Below, in pieces: positions 55,042 through 64,000 of a stretch of DNA of 64,000 bases. The first letter of the stretch is position 1. The number at the start of each line of letters is the position of its first letter. Source of the DNA: Argyresthia goedartella (taxonomy: Eukaryota > Arthropoda > Insecta > Lepidoptera > Argyresthiidae); NCBI GenBank assembly GCA_949825045.1, contig OX463813.1:6262001-6326000 (forward strand), in the 5' to 3' direction. The translations under genes were made by a program, and so were the position numbers. The notes below the pieces were generated by a model, which worked only from the letters and a program-made list of their open reading frames with translations, was not told the origin of the DNA and made no database searches.

Positions 55042-55364
55042 TTAACACTTGTGAGTCTCTGTCGACAGGCCCACCCAAATCTGACAAAACCAAACAAATA
55101 GATAGATCGTCAAGTACAAAAAAAACTTCTTTTTTTTTCTAACCGACCGAGCACTGAAGCCGGGACTTCTGCTTGACTGCCCCGAAACAGACGCGCGGCG
55201 GTTGTTATGGGATTAAAAAGATAAAATCGAGGGAATAATAAATTTGTTATTTATTTAAGTTGAGATTTTGTTCGGATAGGATAGCAGCTTGTTGTAATTT
55301 TGAACTTTATTATAGCCAGTAACTAACTCGACATTATTTTTATTCTATTACTTAACATAACATA

Positions 55365-55440
55365 GCGTTACTCGTTTTCACATACGGGGTGACAGAGGCA
55401 CTATTGTGCCCACTTTTGGCCAGTTAGTCGTAGTATTGAT
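55365..55440 (-). repeat. Family D fragment
   Basis: ACATAGCGTTACTCGTTTTC and GAGGCACTATTGTGCCCACT. Confidence 0.55.
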
Positions 55441-55857
55441 TGCATTTTGTATGGGAGGGGGAAAGTTGTTCATAATGCTCGGTGCTATCAATCCCCGAAA
55501 TATGGTCGGCTAATTAAATGTCATCTTATATATTCGTATTTTTATTTAAATATACGTAATAATAAATATTATCACCATAAGGTCAACGGGAACTTAATAA
55601 TTTCTTCGAAACAAAATTTTGCAAAAAAAAATCTGCCTTTGGTGGCGTCCCCATTATTTTTTTGCCAATATTTTTTTAAATAAAAAATAGAGAATCATCT
55701 ACTCCAAGAGTTAAACAACGAGATCCCACTCGACAGGGAAGGTCACGCGCCAAAAAAATGACAATTTACATGGCTTTGGGTCAACAAGATTTCAATAAAG
55801 TCGTGAAAATTTGAAGACTGTCTGTAGCTTTAACCGTTTGGCTGTCAAGCCTGTGTG

Positions 55858-55935
55858 ACAGGTGACGGACGGACGGACGGACGCAGCAATAGGGCGCGCC
55901 GTTAGGACCTTCGGGCACGGATCCCTAAAACTAAT
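55858..55935 (-). repeat. Family F fragment (minus)
   Basis: GGACGGACGGACGGACGCAG and CGGGCACGGATCCCTAAAA are the inverted start of family F. Confidence 0.6.
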
Positions 55936-56539
55936 TGGGCCGGTTCTCCATTCCTCATCAAAAGCCTGACTTTCGGTAAGGCGGATATTAAACTTTCACG
56001 AAGATGGTTTATGATCCTAGCCATTTTCTTAAATGCTTAACGGCCCGGGCTATTAATTAAGTGCGTCATTTAACCAAATAGCGACGACATATCTACACCC
56101 AAGTTCAGTCAGAAATGTAACTCTCCTTTTCAAGTGATAAGGGACTAGCCGATTGCCATATTTGTCGTGAACCTATCAGACAGTATATAGGTAAATAAGA
56201 TTTTTGATGAAAACCTAAAATTTGCGTGCGTCATTATGGTTTAGCTGAATGTTGATATGACCTCAAAAGTATCAAATAATGCTCTGGCAGCACATTGCTG
56301 ACTTTTCATTACAAAACTGCTGACAAACACTATACTATAACGATCAGCTGATCACTCATAATATCATATCGAATGACAAGTTAGTAAAGACGCTGGTGCA
56401 ACTTTTCAACTAAATTAGGCAGACATAAGTATAAGCGAGGATGGTGGCCGAAAGAAGGAAAAGGGAGCGTAAGTCGTCCTTACCCTCCCAATTTCCCACG
56501 GCATCATAAGATGCCCATTTCCCGTTATAGGTTTTTAAT

Positions 56540-56695
56540 TTTATTACCATGGCTTGAGCTTCAAAATAGCGAGGGATGGGTCGACGAAATTGCCAATATA
56601 GCGGGGAAATCCTGGACTCGACTGGCACAGGACCAGATAAGTTGGCACAAAAAGCAGGAGGCTCCACAGCAGTGGGCGGAATCAATCTGCTGATG
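56540..56695 (+). pseudogene. LINE protein C-terminal fragment
   Basis: The + frame gives GWVDEIANIAGKSWTRLAQD followed by QISWHKKQEAPQQWAESIC and a stop. The pattern (WxDEI..IAGKxWxxxAQDRxxW....EAxxQQW) is the common C-terminus of RTE/R-type LINE proteins. Nothing else of the element was recognised. It lies in the so intron. Confidence 0.6.
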
Positions 56696-57041
56696 ATGGT
56701 ATTGATGATGAAGGAGCGATGGACTACTGGCTTATCACGCCAAAAAGGAACACTGCATTTTCTCGGCAATATGATTAATTTAAATGTTAAAAAATGCTCT
56801 TAGCCGATGTTCAGAGAACAAACGGAGGAACATAAGTTAGTATTTTTTAAAACCATGAAACAAATATGAAAATAAGAAGTACATATATTTAAATCCGGTG
56901 CGAACTGGTACAAAATATATTGTGTTAAAAAGATTTTGTGCTAACTTCGGGAGACTTTTCTATCGACCAAAAATAATCGTGTCATAATCGACGAGCATAA
57001 AGAAACAACAGTTTTAATACTCATATTTTGCGTAACTTGAA

Positions 57042-57472
57042 AAACCGGTCAAGAGCAAGTGTCCAACTCGTGCACGAAAGGTTCCGTACCACCGTACAAT
57101 AGTAGGGATGGTGTGGAGTGAATAGTTTGGATTTTACATAGCAAAATGTTATTTACAAAGTTATTGGTGCGGCTACTTTCACACTTCATGCACGTAACCA
57201 GGTGCGTTCATAAGTTTGTGTGTGGTATTAAAAGAATTGTTGTATGGGAGCCCCCTTAAATATGTATTTTATTCTGTTTTTTAGTATTTGTCGTTATAGT
57301 GGCAACGGAAATACATCATCTGTGTAAATTTCATATGTCTTACTATCACGGTTCATGAGATACAGCCTGGTGACAGACGGACAGATGGACAGACAGACAG
57401 ACAGACGGACGGACAGTGGAGTCTTAGTAATAAATAGGTTCCCGTTTTTACCCTTTGGGCACGGAACCTGGC
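57042..57472 (-). mobile_element. Family F, full copy (minus)
   Basis: Starts (right) AGGTTCCGTGCCC complement and ends (left) AAACCGGTCAAGAGC. The centre holds TTATTGGTGCGGCTACTTTC and GAGATACAGCCTGGTGACAG, with a (GACAGACG)n stretch. Confidence 0.85.
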
Positions 57473-57607
57473 TGGTACGGAAAAGGCTGTTTTGTCCTAA
57501 TGCGGCGCCTTAAACATCAATCCTACTTTATATACCAGTTGTAAGTTACAATACGAAATTTTACATTTGTGTTCTAACATTTAAGGCGACTTGCACTACA
57601 CTTAGTT

Positions 57608-57858
57608 AGTCGGCAGTGACCCTGCCTACAAATCCAAGGGACCCGGGTTCGAGTCCCGGTGGGGGCAAATATTTGTTTGATGAGAGCGGATGTTTGTAGT
57701 AGTTGTAGTTGTTTATATGTTTGTTTATCTATCTAAGTATAATATTTATCTATATAAGTATGTGTGTAGTTGTCTAGTACCCGAGATACAGGGAATCCTA
57801 GTTTGGGGCTAGATCAATGCGTGTAAATAGTTTCCAAGGTATTATTATTATTATTATT
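57608..57858 (+). mobile_element. SINE-A, copy 6
   Basis: Head truncated to AGTCGGCAGTGACCCTGC. B-box GGTTCGAGTCCC; ends CCAAGGTATTATTATTATTA. Faces copy 7. Confidence 0.88.
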
Positions 57859-57888
57859 ACTTTTTCCAGCCGCTTAATACAGTTAATA

Positions 57889-58138
57889 ATAATAATAATA
57901 ATACCTTGGAAACTATTTACACGCATTGATCTATCCCCAAACTAGGATTCCCTGTATCTTGGGTACTAGACAACGATACACATACTTATATAGATAAATA
58001 TTATACTTAGATAGATAAACAAACATGACCAGGGTAGAAACATCCGTTCTCATCAAACAATTATATGCCCCCACCGGGACTCGAACCCGGGACCCTTGGC
58101 TTCGTAGGCAGGGTCACTGCCGACTCGGCCATTCAGGT
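57889..58138 (-). mobile_element. SINE-A, copy 7
   Basis: Inverted relative to copy 6, tails pointing at each other 30 bp apart. Head complement GGCCATTCAGGTCC at the right. Confidence 0.88.
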
Positions 58139-58549
58139 CCAGGTTCCAAGACAACTTATATAAGACGGCCAGGTTAAAGCTTGACTGCCAGGTTGCCACT
58201 TAAAATAGCCGTGTTGATTATAAGTTGTATTTAGACTGTATTTAGCGGCTGTCAAAAAGGTGTTGGAAGTTGCCTTAGTACGTTCCTACTTATTTGATCT
58301 AAATACTCTCGGACGTATGTTCTAAACATGATTGAAACATCGGTTGAACCAACTTTGATATCGTTGCAAAATACATTGTTTGGTCTCTTCAGAATAATAA
58401 TCCGCTGATTTAGATTACTATAGTAATAGTAAGTTATGCACAGTATAGCCAGAATTAGCTGGGCCGCCTATACACGGTGAATTTTTGTTCGTTTCGTTAA
58501 CTTCGGGGAATGATAGTATGCACCAATATGAACAACATTCCCAAGAAAC

Positions 58550-58625
58550 ATATGGTCGCAAACGAAAAAAAAATATATATAACTTACTATGGAAGACCCA
58601 AATTTTTTTTTGTTTGCGACCATAT
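58550..58625. repeat. Inverted repeat, 14-bp arms extended by A/T runs
   Basis: ATATGGTCGCAAAC (58550-58563) and its complement at 58612-58625, with AAAAAAAA and TTTTTTTT next to them. Confidence 0.7.
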
Positions 58626-58640
58626 AAGGGAAATATTTAA

Positions 58641-58817
58641 ACTGCAAATCACAAATACTGATTTGCACAGCAAATATCAGGGCAAAATGCTGCGGCAGCT
58701 TAGGTGAAGGGTAAAGGGGGTGAGCGAAGCGAAGCCTCCTTTACCAAATATTGAAAACATAAAAAGTATGTTTGTTGATCCTTTTTTGCTGTGCAAATCA
58801 GCATTTTTGATGTGCGA
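58641..58817 (+). mobile_element. MITE family G, short copy
   Basis: AACTGCAAATCACAAATACT to GCATTTTTGATGTGCGA, flanked by TTAA. About 50 bp of the interior is deleted. Confidence 0.75.
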
Positions 58818-58837
58818 TTAAATACTAGCCTTAATAG

Positions 58838-59004
58838 AATACAAATATCTAGCTAACTTGGTTTGCTGGTAGATATCTCTTATTTTACAGATAAGTTCGC
58901 CTTTGTCACCTATAACGTGTGCAACGTTATAGGTGACAAAGGCGAACTTATCTGTAAAATAAGAGATATCTACCAGCAAACCAAGTTAGCTGGATATTTG
59001 TATT
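58838..59004. repeat. 80-bp near-perfect palindrome with 7-base loop
   Basis: Left arm 58838-58917 starts AATACAAATATCTAGCTAAC. Right arm 58925-59004 is complementary except for one base. The arms carry TTTGCTGGTAGATATCTCTT and ATAAGTTCGCCTTTGT, the LINE 3'-end text known from 6485 and 40945. Confidence 0.95.
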
Positions 59005-59702
59005 AGATATCCAGAAGAAATTATTAATCAAGAACTAAGAACTCAACATACAGTTTAAACAATAGTTCATCCAAATCGGTCCAGCCATCTACGAGGGTCG
59101 CCGTTACCAAGACATTTTGGGATTTATTTTGATGTACCGAATATGTACTCGTAATTGTTTTGCCTCTCCCCTACGTCGGCGGGCCCAGCTCATTCAGTTT
59201 TAGTTTCAGTATTTCAACTCAGTATGTAATACCTAGGCTACCTCTACTACCAGCCGTATTCGCAGCTGGGTTCATTAAGCCATAGCTGTGGCGATGGGCT
59301 AGCCCCTGACACGCAAATTGAAAAACTGTCTTTACGCGAAAATGGGGTTGTCTTGTTGTTGTTGTTGATACCACAGCCACGTTGTTGAATAAGGAGCAAT
59401 ATGTAGAAAGATCATAGTCTCTGCCTCACCCCCTTCAGGGTGAGGCGTGAATATATAGCTAATTTGATTTTGTTGTATTTTTATTGGCATTTGAATTTAT
59501 GAATTGACTTGTAAGGATTAGTATTTGGACAGATTGTTGAATTTCATTTTATTTCTTGTTATATAACTATTTAATTTTTATAATTTGGATTCGGTTGCAA
59601 TAATATGACAGTGATTTAAACTTATTTCGAACACAATGTATTTTGTTAACGAATAAACGATAAGATAAGATAAGATATTGTATGGCTGGATTATTTACTT
59701 AC

Positions 59703-59761
59703 CCATCTTTATGTTCAGCCTGTCTGTCTCTTTGCCTCCTGTTTTTGAACCAATTGGAAAC
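59703..59761 (-). CDS. so: sine oculis (Six1/2), homeodomain helix-3 exon
   Basis: A 59-base minus-strand exon with acceptor TATTGTTACAG and donor GG|GTAAGT. In phase 0 it reads VSNWFKNRRQRDRQAEHKDG, the last Gly codon being finished in the next exon. VSNWFKNRRQRDR is the DNA-recognition helix of SIX-family homeodomains. The S after V and the following AEHKDG point to the Six1/2 class (fly Sine oculis has RDRAAEHKDG), not Six3/6 (VGNWF). The helix residues that contact DNA (W, F, N, R) are all present, so it looks functional. The intron at the first codon of this block separates it from the rest of the homeodomain and the SIX domain, which must lie upstream beyond 64000 because no matching exon was seen in 59762-64000. 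Confidence 0.93.
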
Positions 59762-59947
59762 CTGTAACAATAAATATAGGTATTTATCAGTATCTGTTAA
59801 TTTACTGTAAGAAAAAGATAACATGTTGCTTGACAGGTGTCAGTCTTTGCCTGTTAGTGAGGGGATATGGCTTAAAACATTGATTAATCAAATGACTCGA
59901 TACACTCTTCAATCATTTGTGGATGCAGCAAATTTGGATAGATTTTG

Positions 59948-60375
59948 ACATTCTTTTTAGGGTTCCGTACCCGAAGGGTTCCAAGCGGGACCCTATTACT
60001 AAGACTCCGCTGTCCGTCCGTCCGTCCGTCCGTCCGTCTGTCACCAGGCTGTATCTCAAGAACCTAGCTAGCTAGAGAGTTGAAATTTTCACAGATTATG
60101 TATTTATGTTGCCGCTATAATAACAAATACTAAAAAACAGGATAAAAGAAATATTTAAGGGGGCTCCCATACAACAATTCTTTCAATACCACATACAAAC
60201 TTATGGATGCACCTGGTTACGCGTACATGGAGTGTGAAAGTAACCGCACCAATAACTTTGTAAACAATATTTTGCTGTGTAAAATCCAAACTATTCACTC
60301 CACACCATCGCTTCCATTGAACGGTGGTACGGAACCCTTCGTTTCGATTTAGACTCGCACTTGACCGGTTTTTTC
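59948..60375 (+). mobile_element. Family F, full copy
   Basis: TTTTTAGGGTTCCGTACCCG at the left and GACTCGCACTTGACCGGTTT at the right. The core nearly equals the duplicated 411-bp unit at 41618, so the two copies are recent relatives. It has inserted into the local 140-bp repeat described next. Confidence 0.88.
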
Positions 60376-60411
60376 AATTTCGATTCGTTCCGATAGTTTT
60401 GGTAACATCTC

Positions 60412-60620
60412 TAGTGTTTAAAAAGTGTATTTTAGTTGGTTACCTGTCATATCACTTCTAAGACTATATTAACTGTCAGTCTTGCCTGTCAGTGAGGGGA
60501 TATTGCTTAAAACATCAATTAATAAAATGAATCGATACACTCTTCAAACATTAGTGTTTAAAAAGTGGATTTTAGTAGGTTATCTGTGATATCACTTCTA
60601 AGAGTATATTAATTGTAATA
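60412..60620 (+). repeat. 140-bp tandem repeat, ~1.5 units here plus a separated unit at 59829
   Basis: TAGTGTTTAAAAAGTG starts at 60412 and 60552. TGAGGGGATATTGCTTAAAA at 60493 matches TGAGGGGATATGGCTTAAAA at 59858. Family F (59948-60375) separates the units. Confidence 0.75.
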
Positions 60621-61690
60621 GTAGATTTCCTACGAGTTCGAAAGGGCTTATATTTACGGACCGAGAAGCTTACGGCACGAGCCTAAGGCGTGGGTCGTAG
60701 CGAGGTTCGTAAAGAAGCATTTTCGAACGAGTCTGAGATCCAGCTCCTAAAATCAAGCGGCGAAGTTGCTATTTTAAGGTTCGAATGCGGAAAAATAAAT
60801 TATTCATAGTAAACTAGCGGACCAGACAGATGTTGTCTTGCCGGGCTGATTTGTGAATCTAAACCATCCAGGGCGCCACCCAAACGCATAGAAAAAAAAA
60901 ACATTCAAATCGGTCCAGCCGTTTAGGAGGAGTTCAGTGACATACACACTTACAGTAGAATTATATTTATAACGATAATTTGGTAGGAGATTCATGAGGA
61001 GACCGCTCAGAATCAGAAGGAGTGGAAGAGTGGGGAGAGGTCTTGGCCCAGCAGTTCATAATAGGCTGGTAAATATAATTATCCACGTGCCATATTTGTA
61101 GGAATCATGAATTAATTTTATTTTAACCGACGACTTCAAAAAGAAGGTTTCCTTTTGCTGCTTCGGTTTGCGAAAACCAACTGTATTTTTTTGTATGTTT
61201 GTTACGCGATTATTTCGCCAAATATGAATCAATTTAAATTTTTTCTGTTTTGATTGGTAGGTCATACTTCATAGGTGGTTAAAAATTGATATGTAGCTTT
61301 TTAGAAAAAAATAAAAAAAATAAAAATAATACAGATGGCTTTTTTGTTTGTGTTACCCTTCAGCAAAAGTTTTGATTAGATATATAGTGCTAGAACTGGA
61401 AGTCGTTTTTTTTAAGTTGTAACGTGGGGAATTATTGCTTTCATTTTCACATATTATATCATGTCGAATGGACCACTAGCATATGAAAACATTAAAATAC
61501 TATAATTGATTGCCAAAAATCGCGGTTTCGAACTGACAGTTGACAGTTTGGCGCGAAAGCGGACCTACAGCGGAAGTGACGTAATTTGCTATTGTCAGTA
61601 AGAGACATAGCTAGCCTTCTCTTTTTTCGCATAGATAAGGAAAGGGAGACTAACGTCACGTCCTCTGATGGTGTATTTTAAAACGGGAAA
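60621..61690. other. Stretch without recognised gene
   Basis: 60740-60810 resembles 53390-53450 (AAATCAAGCGG, GAAAAA). 61440-61680 repeats text found at 50880-50960 and 51720-52550 (ATATCATGTCGAAT, GTTTCGAACTGACAGTTGA, GGAAAGGGAGAC). No exon is supported. Confidence 0.4.
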
Positions 61691-61696
61691 TATTAA

Positions 61697-61924
61697 ACTG
61701 CACATCAAAAATACTGATTTGCCAGCAAATATCCCTTATATTTGCTGCGGTAGCTTAGGTGAAGGGTAAAGGGGGTGAGTGAAGCGAAGCCCCCTCTATG
61801 CTTCGTGTTAGGTTCAACATGTAAGAACAACAACAAATACTTAAAACATAAATTTAAGTACTCATTAAACATTTGAAACATAAAAAGTGTTTTTGCTTTG
61901 CAAATCAGTATTTTTGATGTGCGA
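61697..61924 (+). mobile_element. MITE family G, full copy
   Basis: AACTGCACATCAAAAATACT to AGTATTTTTGATGTGCGA between TTAA sites. Best example of the family's ends. Confidence 0.82.
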
Positions 61925-61942
61925 TTAAATAAAACTAGTGTA

Positions 61943-62086
61943 GTTTGACGTTACTGTAAATTCTTATTTTTTGCTGAAAATCAATAATGATAATAATAAA
62001 TTAAATAAAACCACCTGTTTTTTTATTTATTATCTATTATTATTATTAATTTTCAATAAAAATAGGAATTTACAGTAACGTCAAAC
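61943..62086. repeat. Inverted repeat with 21-bp arms
   Basis: GTTTGACGTTACTGTAAATT begins the left arm at 61943. The complement ends at 62086. The left arm resembles 52518-52540 and the text after the right arm resembles 52595-52640. Confidence 0.8.
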
Positions 62087-62366
62087 AGCACTTGTTTTCA
62101 TGTTTGTAGGTCTCAAAATATTATTAAATTATGATAAATAACTTAACAGAAGCTTCTCTATTGTCTGAAAGGGACCCCTTCGTATTAGAACCATGTGCCC
62201 ACGCAACCCTACAAAAAGGGAATCTTCTGCCCTCGTAAGAACAAAAGACCTAACTACAAAAAGTTGATTTCGACATGTTTAAAGCTTGGTTGTCTTTTCA
62301 CAGTTTGTTTTTTTAATGTACCTATTTGGGCATATACATTATCTTGTAGTAGATAATAGTAGTTTA

Positions 62367-62574
62367 TATATCAACACACATCATAAACACTCTTTACTGC
62401 GTCCAAAAACCTCACGTTATGACCAGAATAATGATGTACTACTTGGTGAAAACTCATTTCTTATCTGAATATTGATAATATATCAATATTTAGACCTATT
62501 AGGACATTCAAATTTCGAACGCCGCCGCCCGCCCGCGTGCCGCCCCTAGTTTGTCTGTGAAGTTGGTACTAGTA
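62367..62574 (+). repeat. Repeat family A, copy 6, 3'-truncated
   Basis: ACACATCATAAACACTCTTT to TTTGTCTGTGAAGTTGGTAC, then cut off at ACTAGTACG. Confidence 0.75.
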
Positions 62575-62579
62575 CGAGT

Positions 62580-62945
62580 ACGGATAGTACGGTAGAGGCA
62601 CGATTGTGCCCACTTTTCGCCAGTTATTCAATACTCCGTAGTCCGATGAGCTCCGTGGTCTAGTGTGTTTCACGCTTGCTTCTCACACAGGAGATGAAGG
62701 TCCTGACAACCTGTTGACCAATGAGATAATTAATTTATCTTAAGCACAGTATCGGACGTTCAGTGTTTCGGATGACACGTTAAGCTGTAGGTCCCAGCTA
62801 CTAACGCTACGTGGTAGCGGTCATAAAACCCTTCCATCAACCCGCACTGAGCCAGCGAGGTGGAGTATGGCTTAATCTTACTCGTATCCGGGTAAAGGCT
62901 AGTGCCCCTCGGTGGGGACTTTAAGGGCTGAACATAGGCCAATGG
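62580..62945 (+). repeat. Family D fragment joined to repeat family E, copy 2
   Basis: GAGGCACGATTGTGCCCACT (62595) is family D. From 62645 GATGAGCTCCGTGGTCTAGT starts a tRNA-like head (family E). CGGATGACACGTTAAGCTGT and CCAGCGAGGTGGAGTATGGC match 23415-23612 in inverse orientation. Confidence 0.65.
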
Positions 62946-63388
62946 CATTGAGAATTCGACAAAAAAAACATATAGCCGTCGCATCGCGTCGAAGCAGACT
63001 GACGCATGCTCCCGCGCAGAGCCCCGCGGGGCGGCCCGAGCTCCGAGACCGAGAAAATTATAGACAATATTACTAAACTCCTGTAATAATACCATTAAAA
63101 ATAAAATAAAACAACCAAAAATTTTCCCTTTTTTTACCTTTTTTTGCGTGTAAGTTTCATATAGGAAACTGATTTCGTCTCCGAGCGCTTGTTCATTTAG
63201 TTGAATAATAATGTATTGCGAAAAATATTTTTAAGTATTAAATATAACAGATATCCGGTAATTTTAAAAGTCTATTCTTATCTCTAATAGACCTTTTATA
63301 ACATATATTTATCCTACATTTTTATGTTGTCTAGTTTAGCCTAGAATTGAAGCTAAAGATGCATTTCTGGCCATATTTAATCCCTTAA

Positions 63389-63799
63389 GACGCTACCTCG
63401 TCCGTGCAAAGGTCCCCGTTACTCCAGGCGGAAAGACCCGCAGTGAGAGAGGGACGGAATCGGGACAAAATTAAAAAACCACAGATTTTTTTTTTAAATA
63501 AACTACGCTATTTTGTTAAAAAGTTTTTTAAGGAGATTTTGCGAATACATAAAATCTACATTTTGAACGTAGTTCCACAATTAAATTAGTTAGGATTTCA
63601 GAATTACAGGAAAAAATAAAACAATTTAGAGGTGTTTTCGTAATTAAATTCTATCGAGAAAATTTCATCCAATCGCGTTTCCCTTTAGTGAAAATCTAAA
63701 TCAAATACTCAATAAACGTTAACCCAAAAATCTAATCTGTAGATGACTTCATGGTGCAGTAAATTGATTCGAAAAACACCCCATTTTTTTCGTATCACC
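63389..63799 (-). mobile_element. TTAA-flanked element (family H), 411 bp
   Basis: TTAA at 63385-63388 and 63800-63803. GACGCTACCTCGTCCGTGCA at the left, TTTTTCGTATCACC at the right. It is the complement of the text at 28637-29136. Confidence 0.78.
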
Positions 63800-64000
63800 T
63801 TAATTGGCTACATTTATTATTCCATACTCTTTGTAGGTTTTTGTGTCTACTTGTTACAGTTATTCAGAGAGTAGTTTGACTGGCGTTCGAAGTAGCCTAA
63901 GACAAACCGATAATACGTTTTTTATATAGTAATTCGATATTGTGTAAATATAAGGAAGCGGCAGAAAGGTATTAGGTTTCTTGAGTCAAACCACAAGATT

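Larger units (their letters stand above)
37280..59702 (-). other. so: 22.4-kb intron of sine oculis
   Basis: Donor GG|GTAAGTAAAT at 59702 and acceptor TTCCCCAG|C at 37280. The intron is phase 2, and joining the exons gives AEHKDG-PGGGDKQ with no frame break. Its bulk is nested mobile elements on both strands, annotated separately. Confidence 0.85.

Noticed and set aside
62985..63050. GC-rich block as an upstream so exon
   Set aside because: No frame gives SIX-domain or homeodomain sequence and no suitable splice pair was seen.

Overview
The window is AT-rich nuclear DNA of an insect, almost certainly a moth or butterfly (Lepidoptera). The evidence is Lep1-type Helitrons, a DD37D (maT-type) mariner, several tRNA-derived SINEs with degenerate Pol III boxes, jockey- and RTE-like non-LTR elements, and a host gene resembling the moth follicular-epithelium yolk protein YP4. 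I cannot name the species.

Two host genes are supported. (1) On the + strand at about 26.66-27.88 kb is a compact secreted-protein gene. It has a TATA box and initiator, a 196-bp intron in the 5' UTR, one 297-codon coding exon and a poly(A) signal. The product is an aerolysin/ETX-MTX2-like protein of the YP4/spherulin-2a type. (2) On the - strand are two spliced exons of the SIX-family homeobox gene sine oculis (so, Six1/2 class). The exon at 59703-59761 encodes homeodomain helix 3 and the terminal exon at 37126-37279 carries the stop codon. Their reading phases join exactly across a 22.4-kb intron (37280-59702). Earlier so exons must lie to the right of the window.

Most of the rest is transposon debris, region by region. 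0-9.5 kb: a pogo-like transposase pseudogene with a C-terminal PHD-like finger, a decayed non-LTR retrotransposon interrupted by a second one, and an RTE-type tail with a 121-bp tandem repeat. 9.5-14.4 kb: a full-length jockey-like element (10-bp target duplication) inserted in an older repeat. 14.8-22.3 kb: two MULE (Phantom-like) elements with TGACACCTGTCA minisatellites, a ~148-bp tandem array, a foldback element and a perfect 46-bp x5 array. 22.5-26 kb: SINEs and a mariner-type MITE. 28-36 kb: palindromes, RT fragments, MITEs and a broken duplicate of the so terminal exon. 37.3-59.7 kb (so intron): Lep1 Helitrons, a nearly intact maT mariner, an IS630/DDE_3-like pseudogene, many copies of a GTCCGTCC-bearing repeat (one with a 411-bp tandem duplication) and several perfect inverted repeats. 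59.8-64 kb: more of the same, upstream in the so gene.

No CRISPR array, bacterial operon, rRNA or real tRNA gene was seen. The transposon ORFs are nearly all broken by frameshifts, nonsense codons or nested insertions, so no working multi-gene system is claimed. Repeat family letters (A, D, E, F, G, H, J, L, SINE-A, SINE-B) are local labels used only in this annotation.
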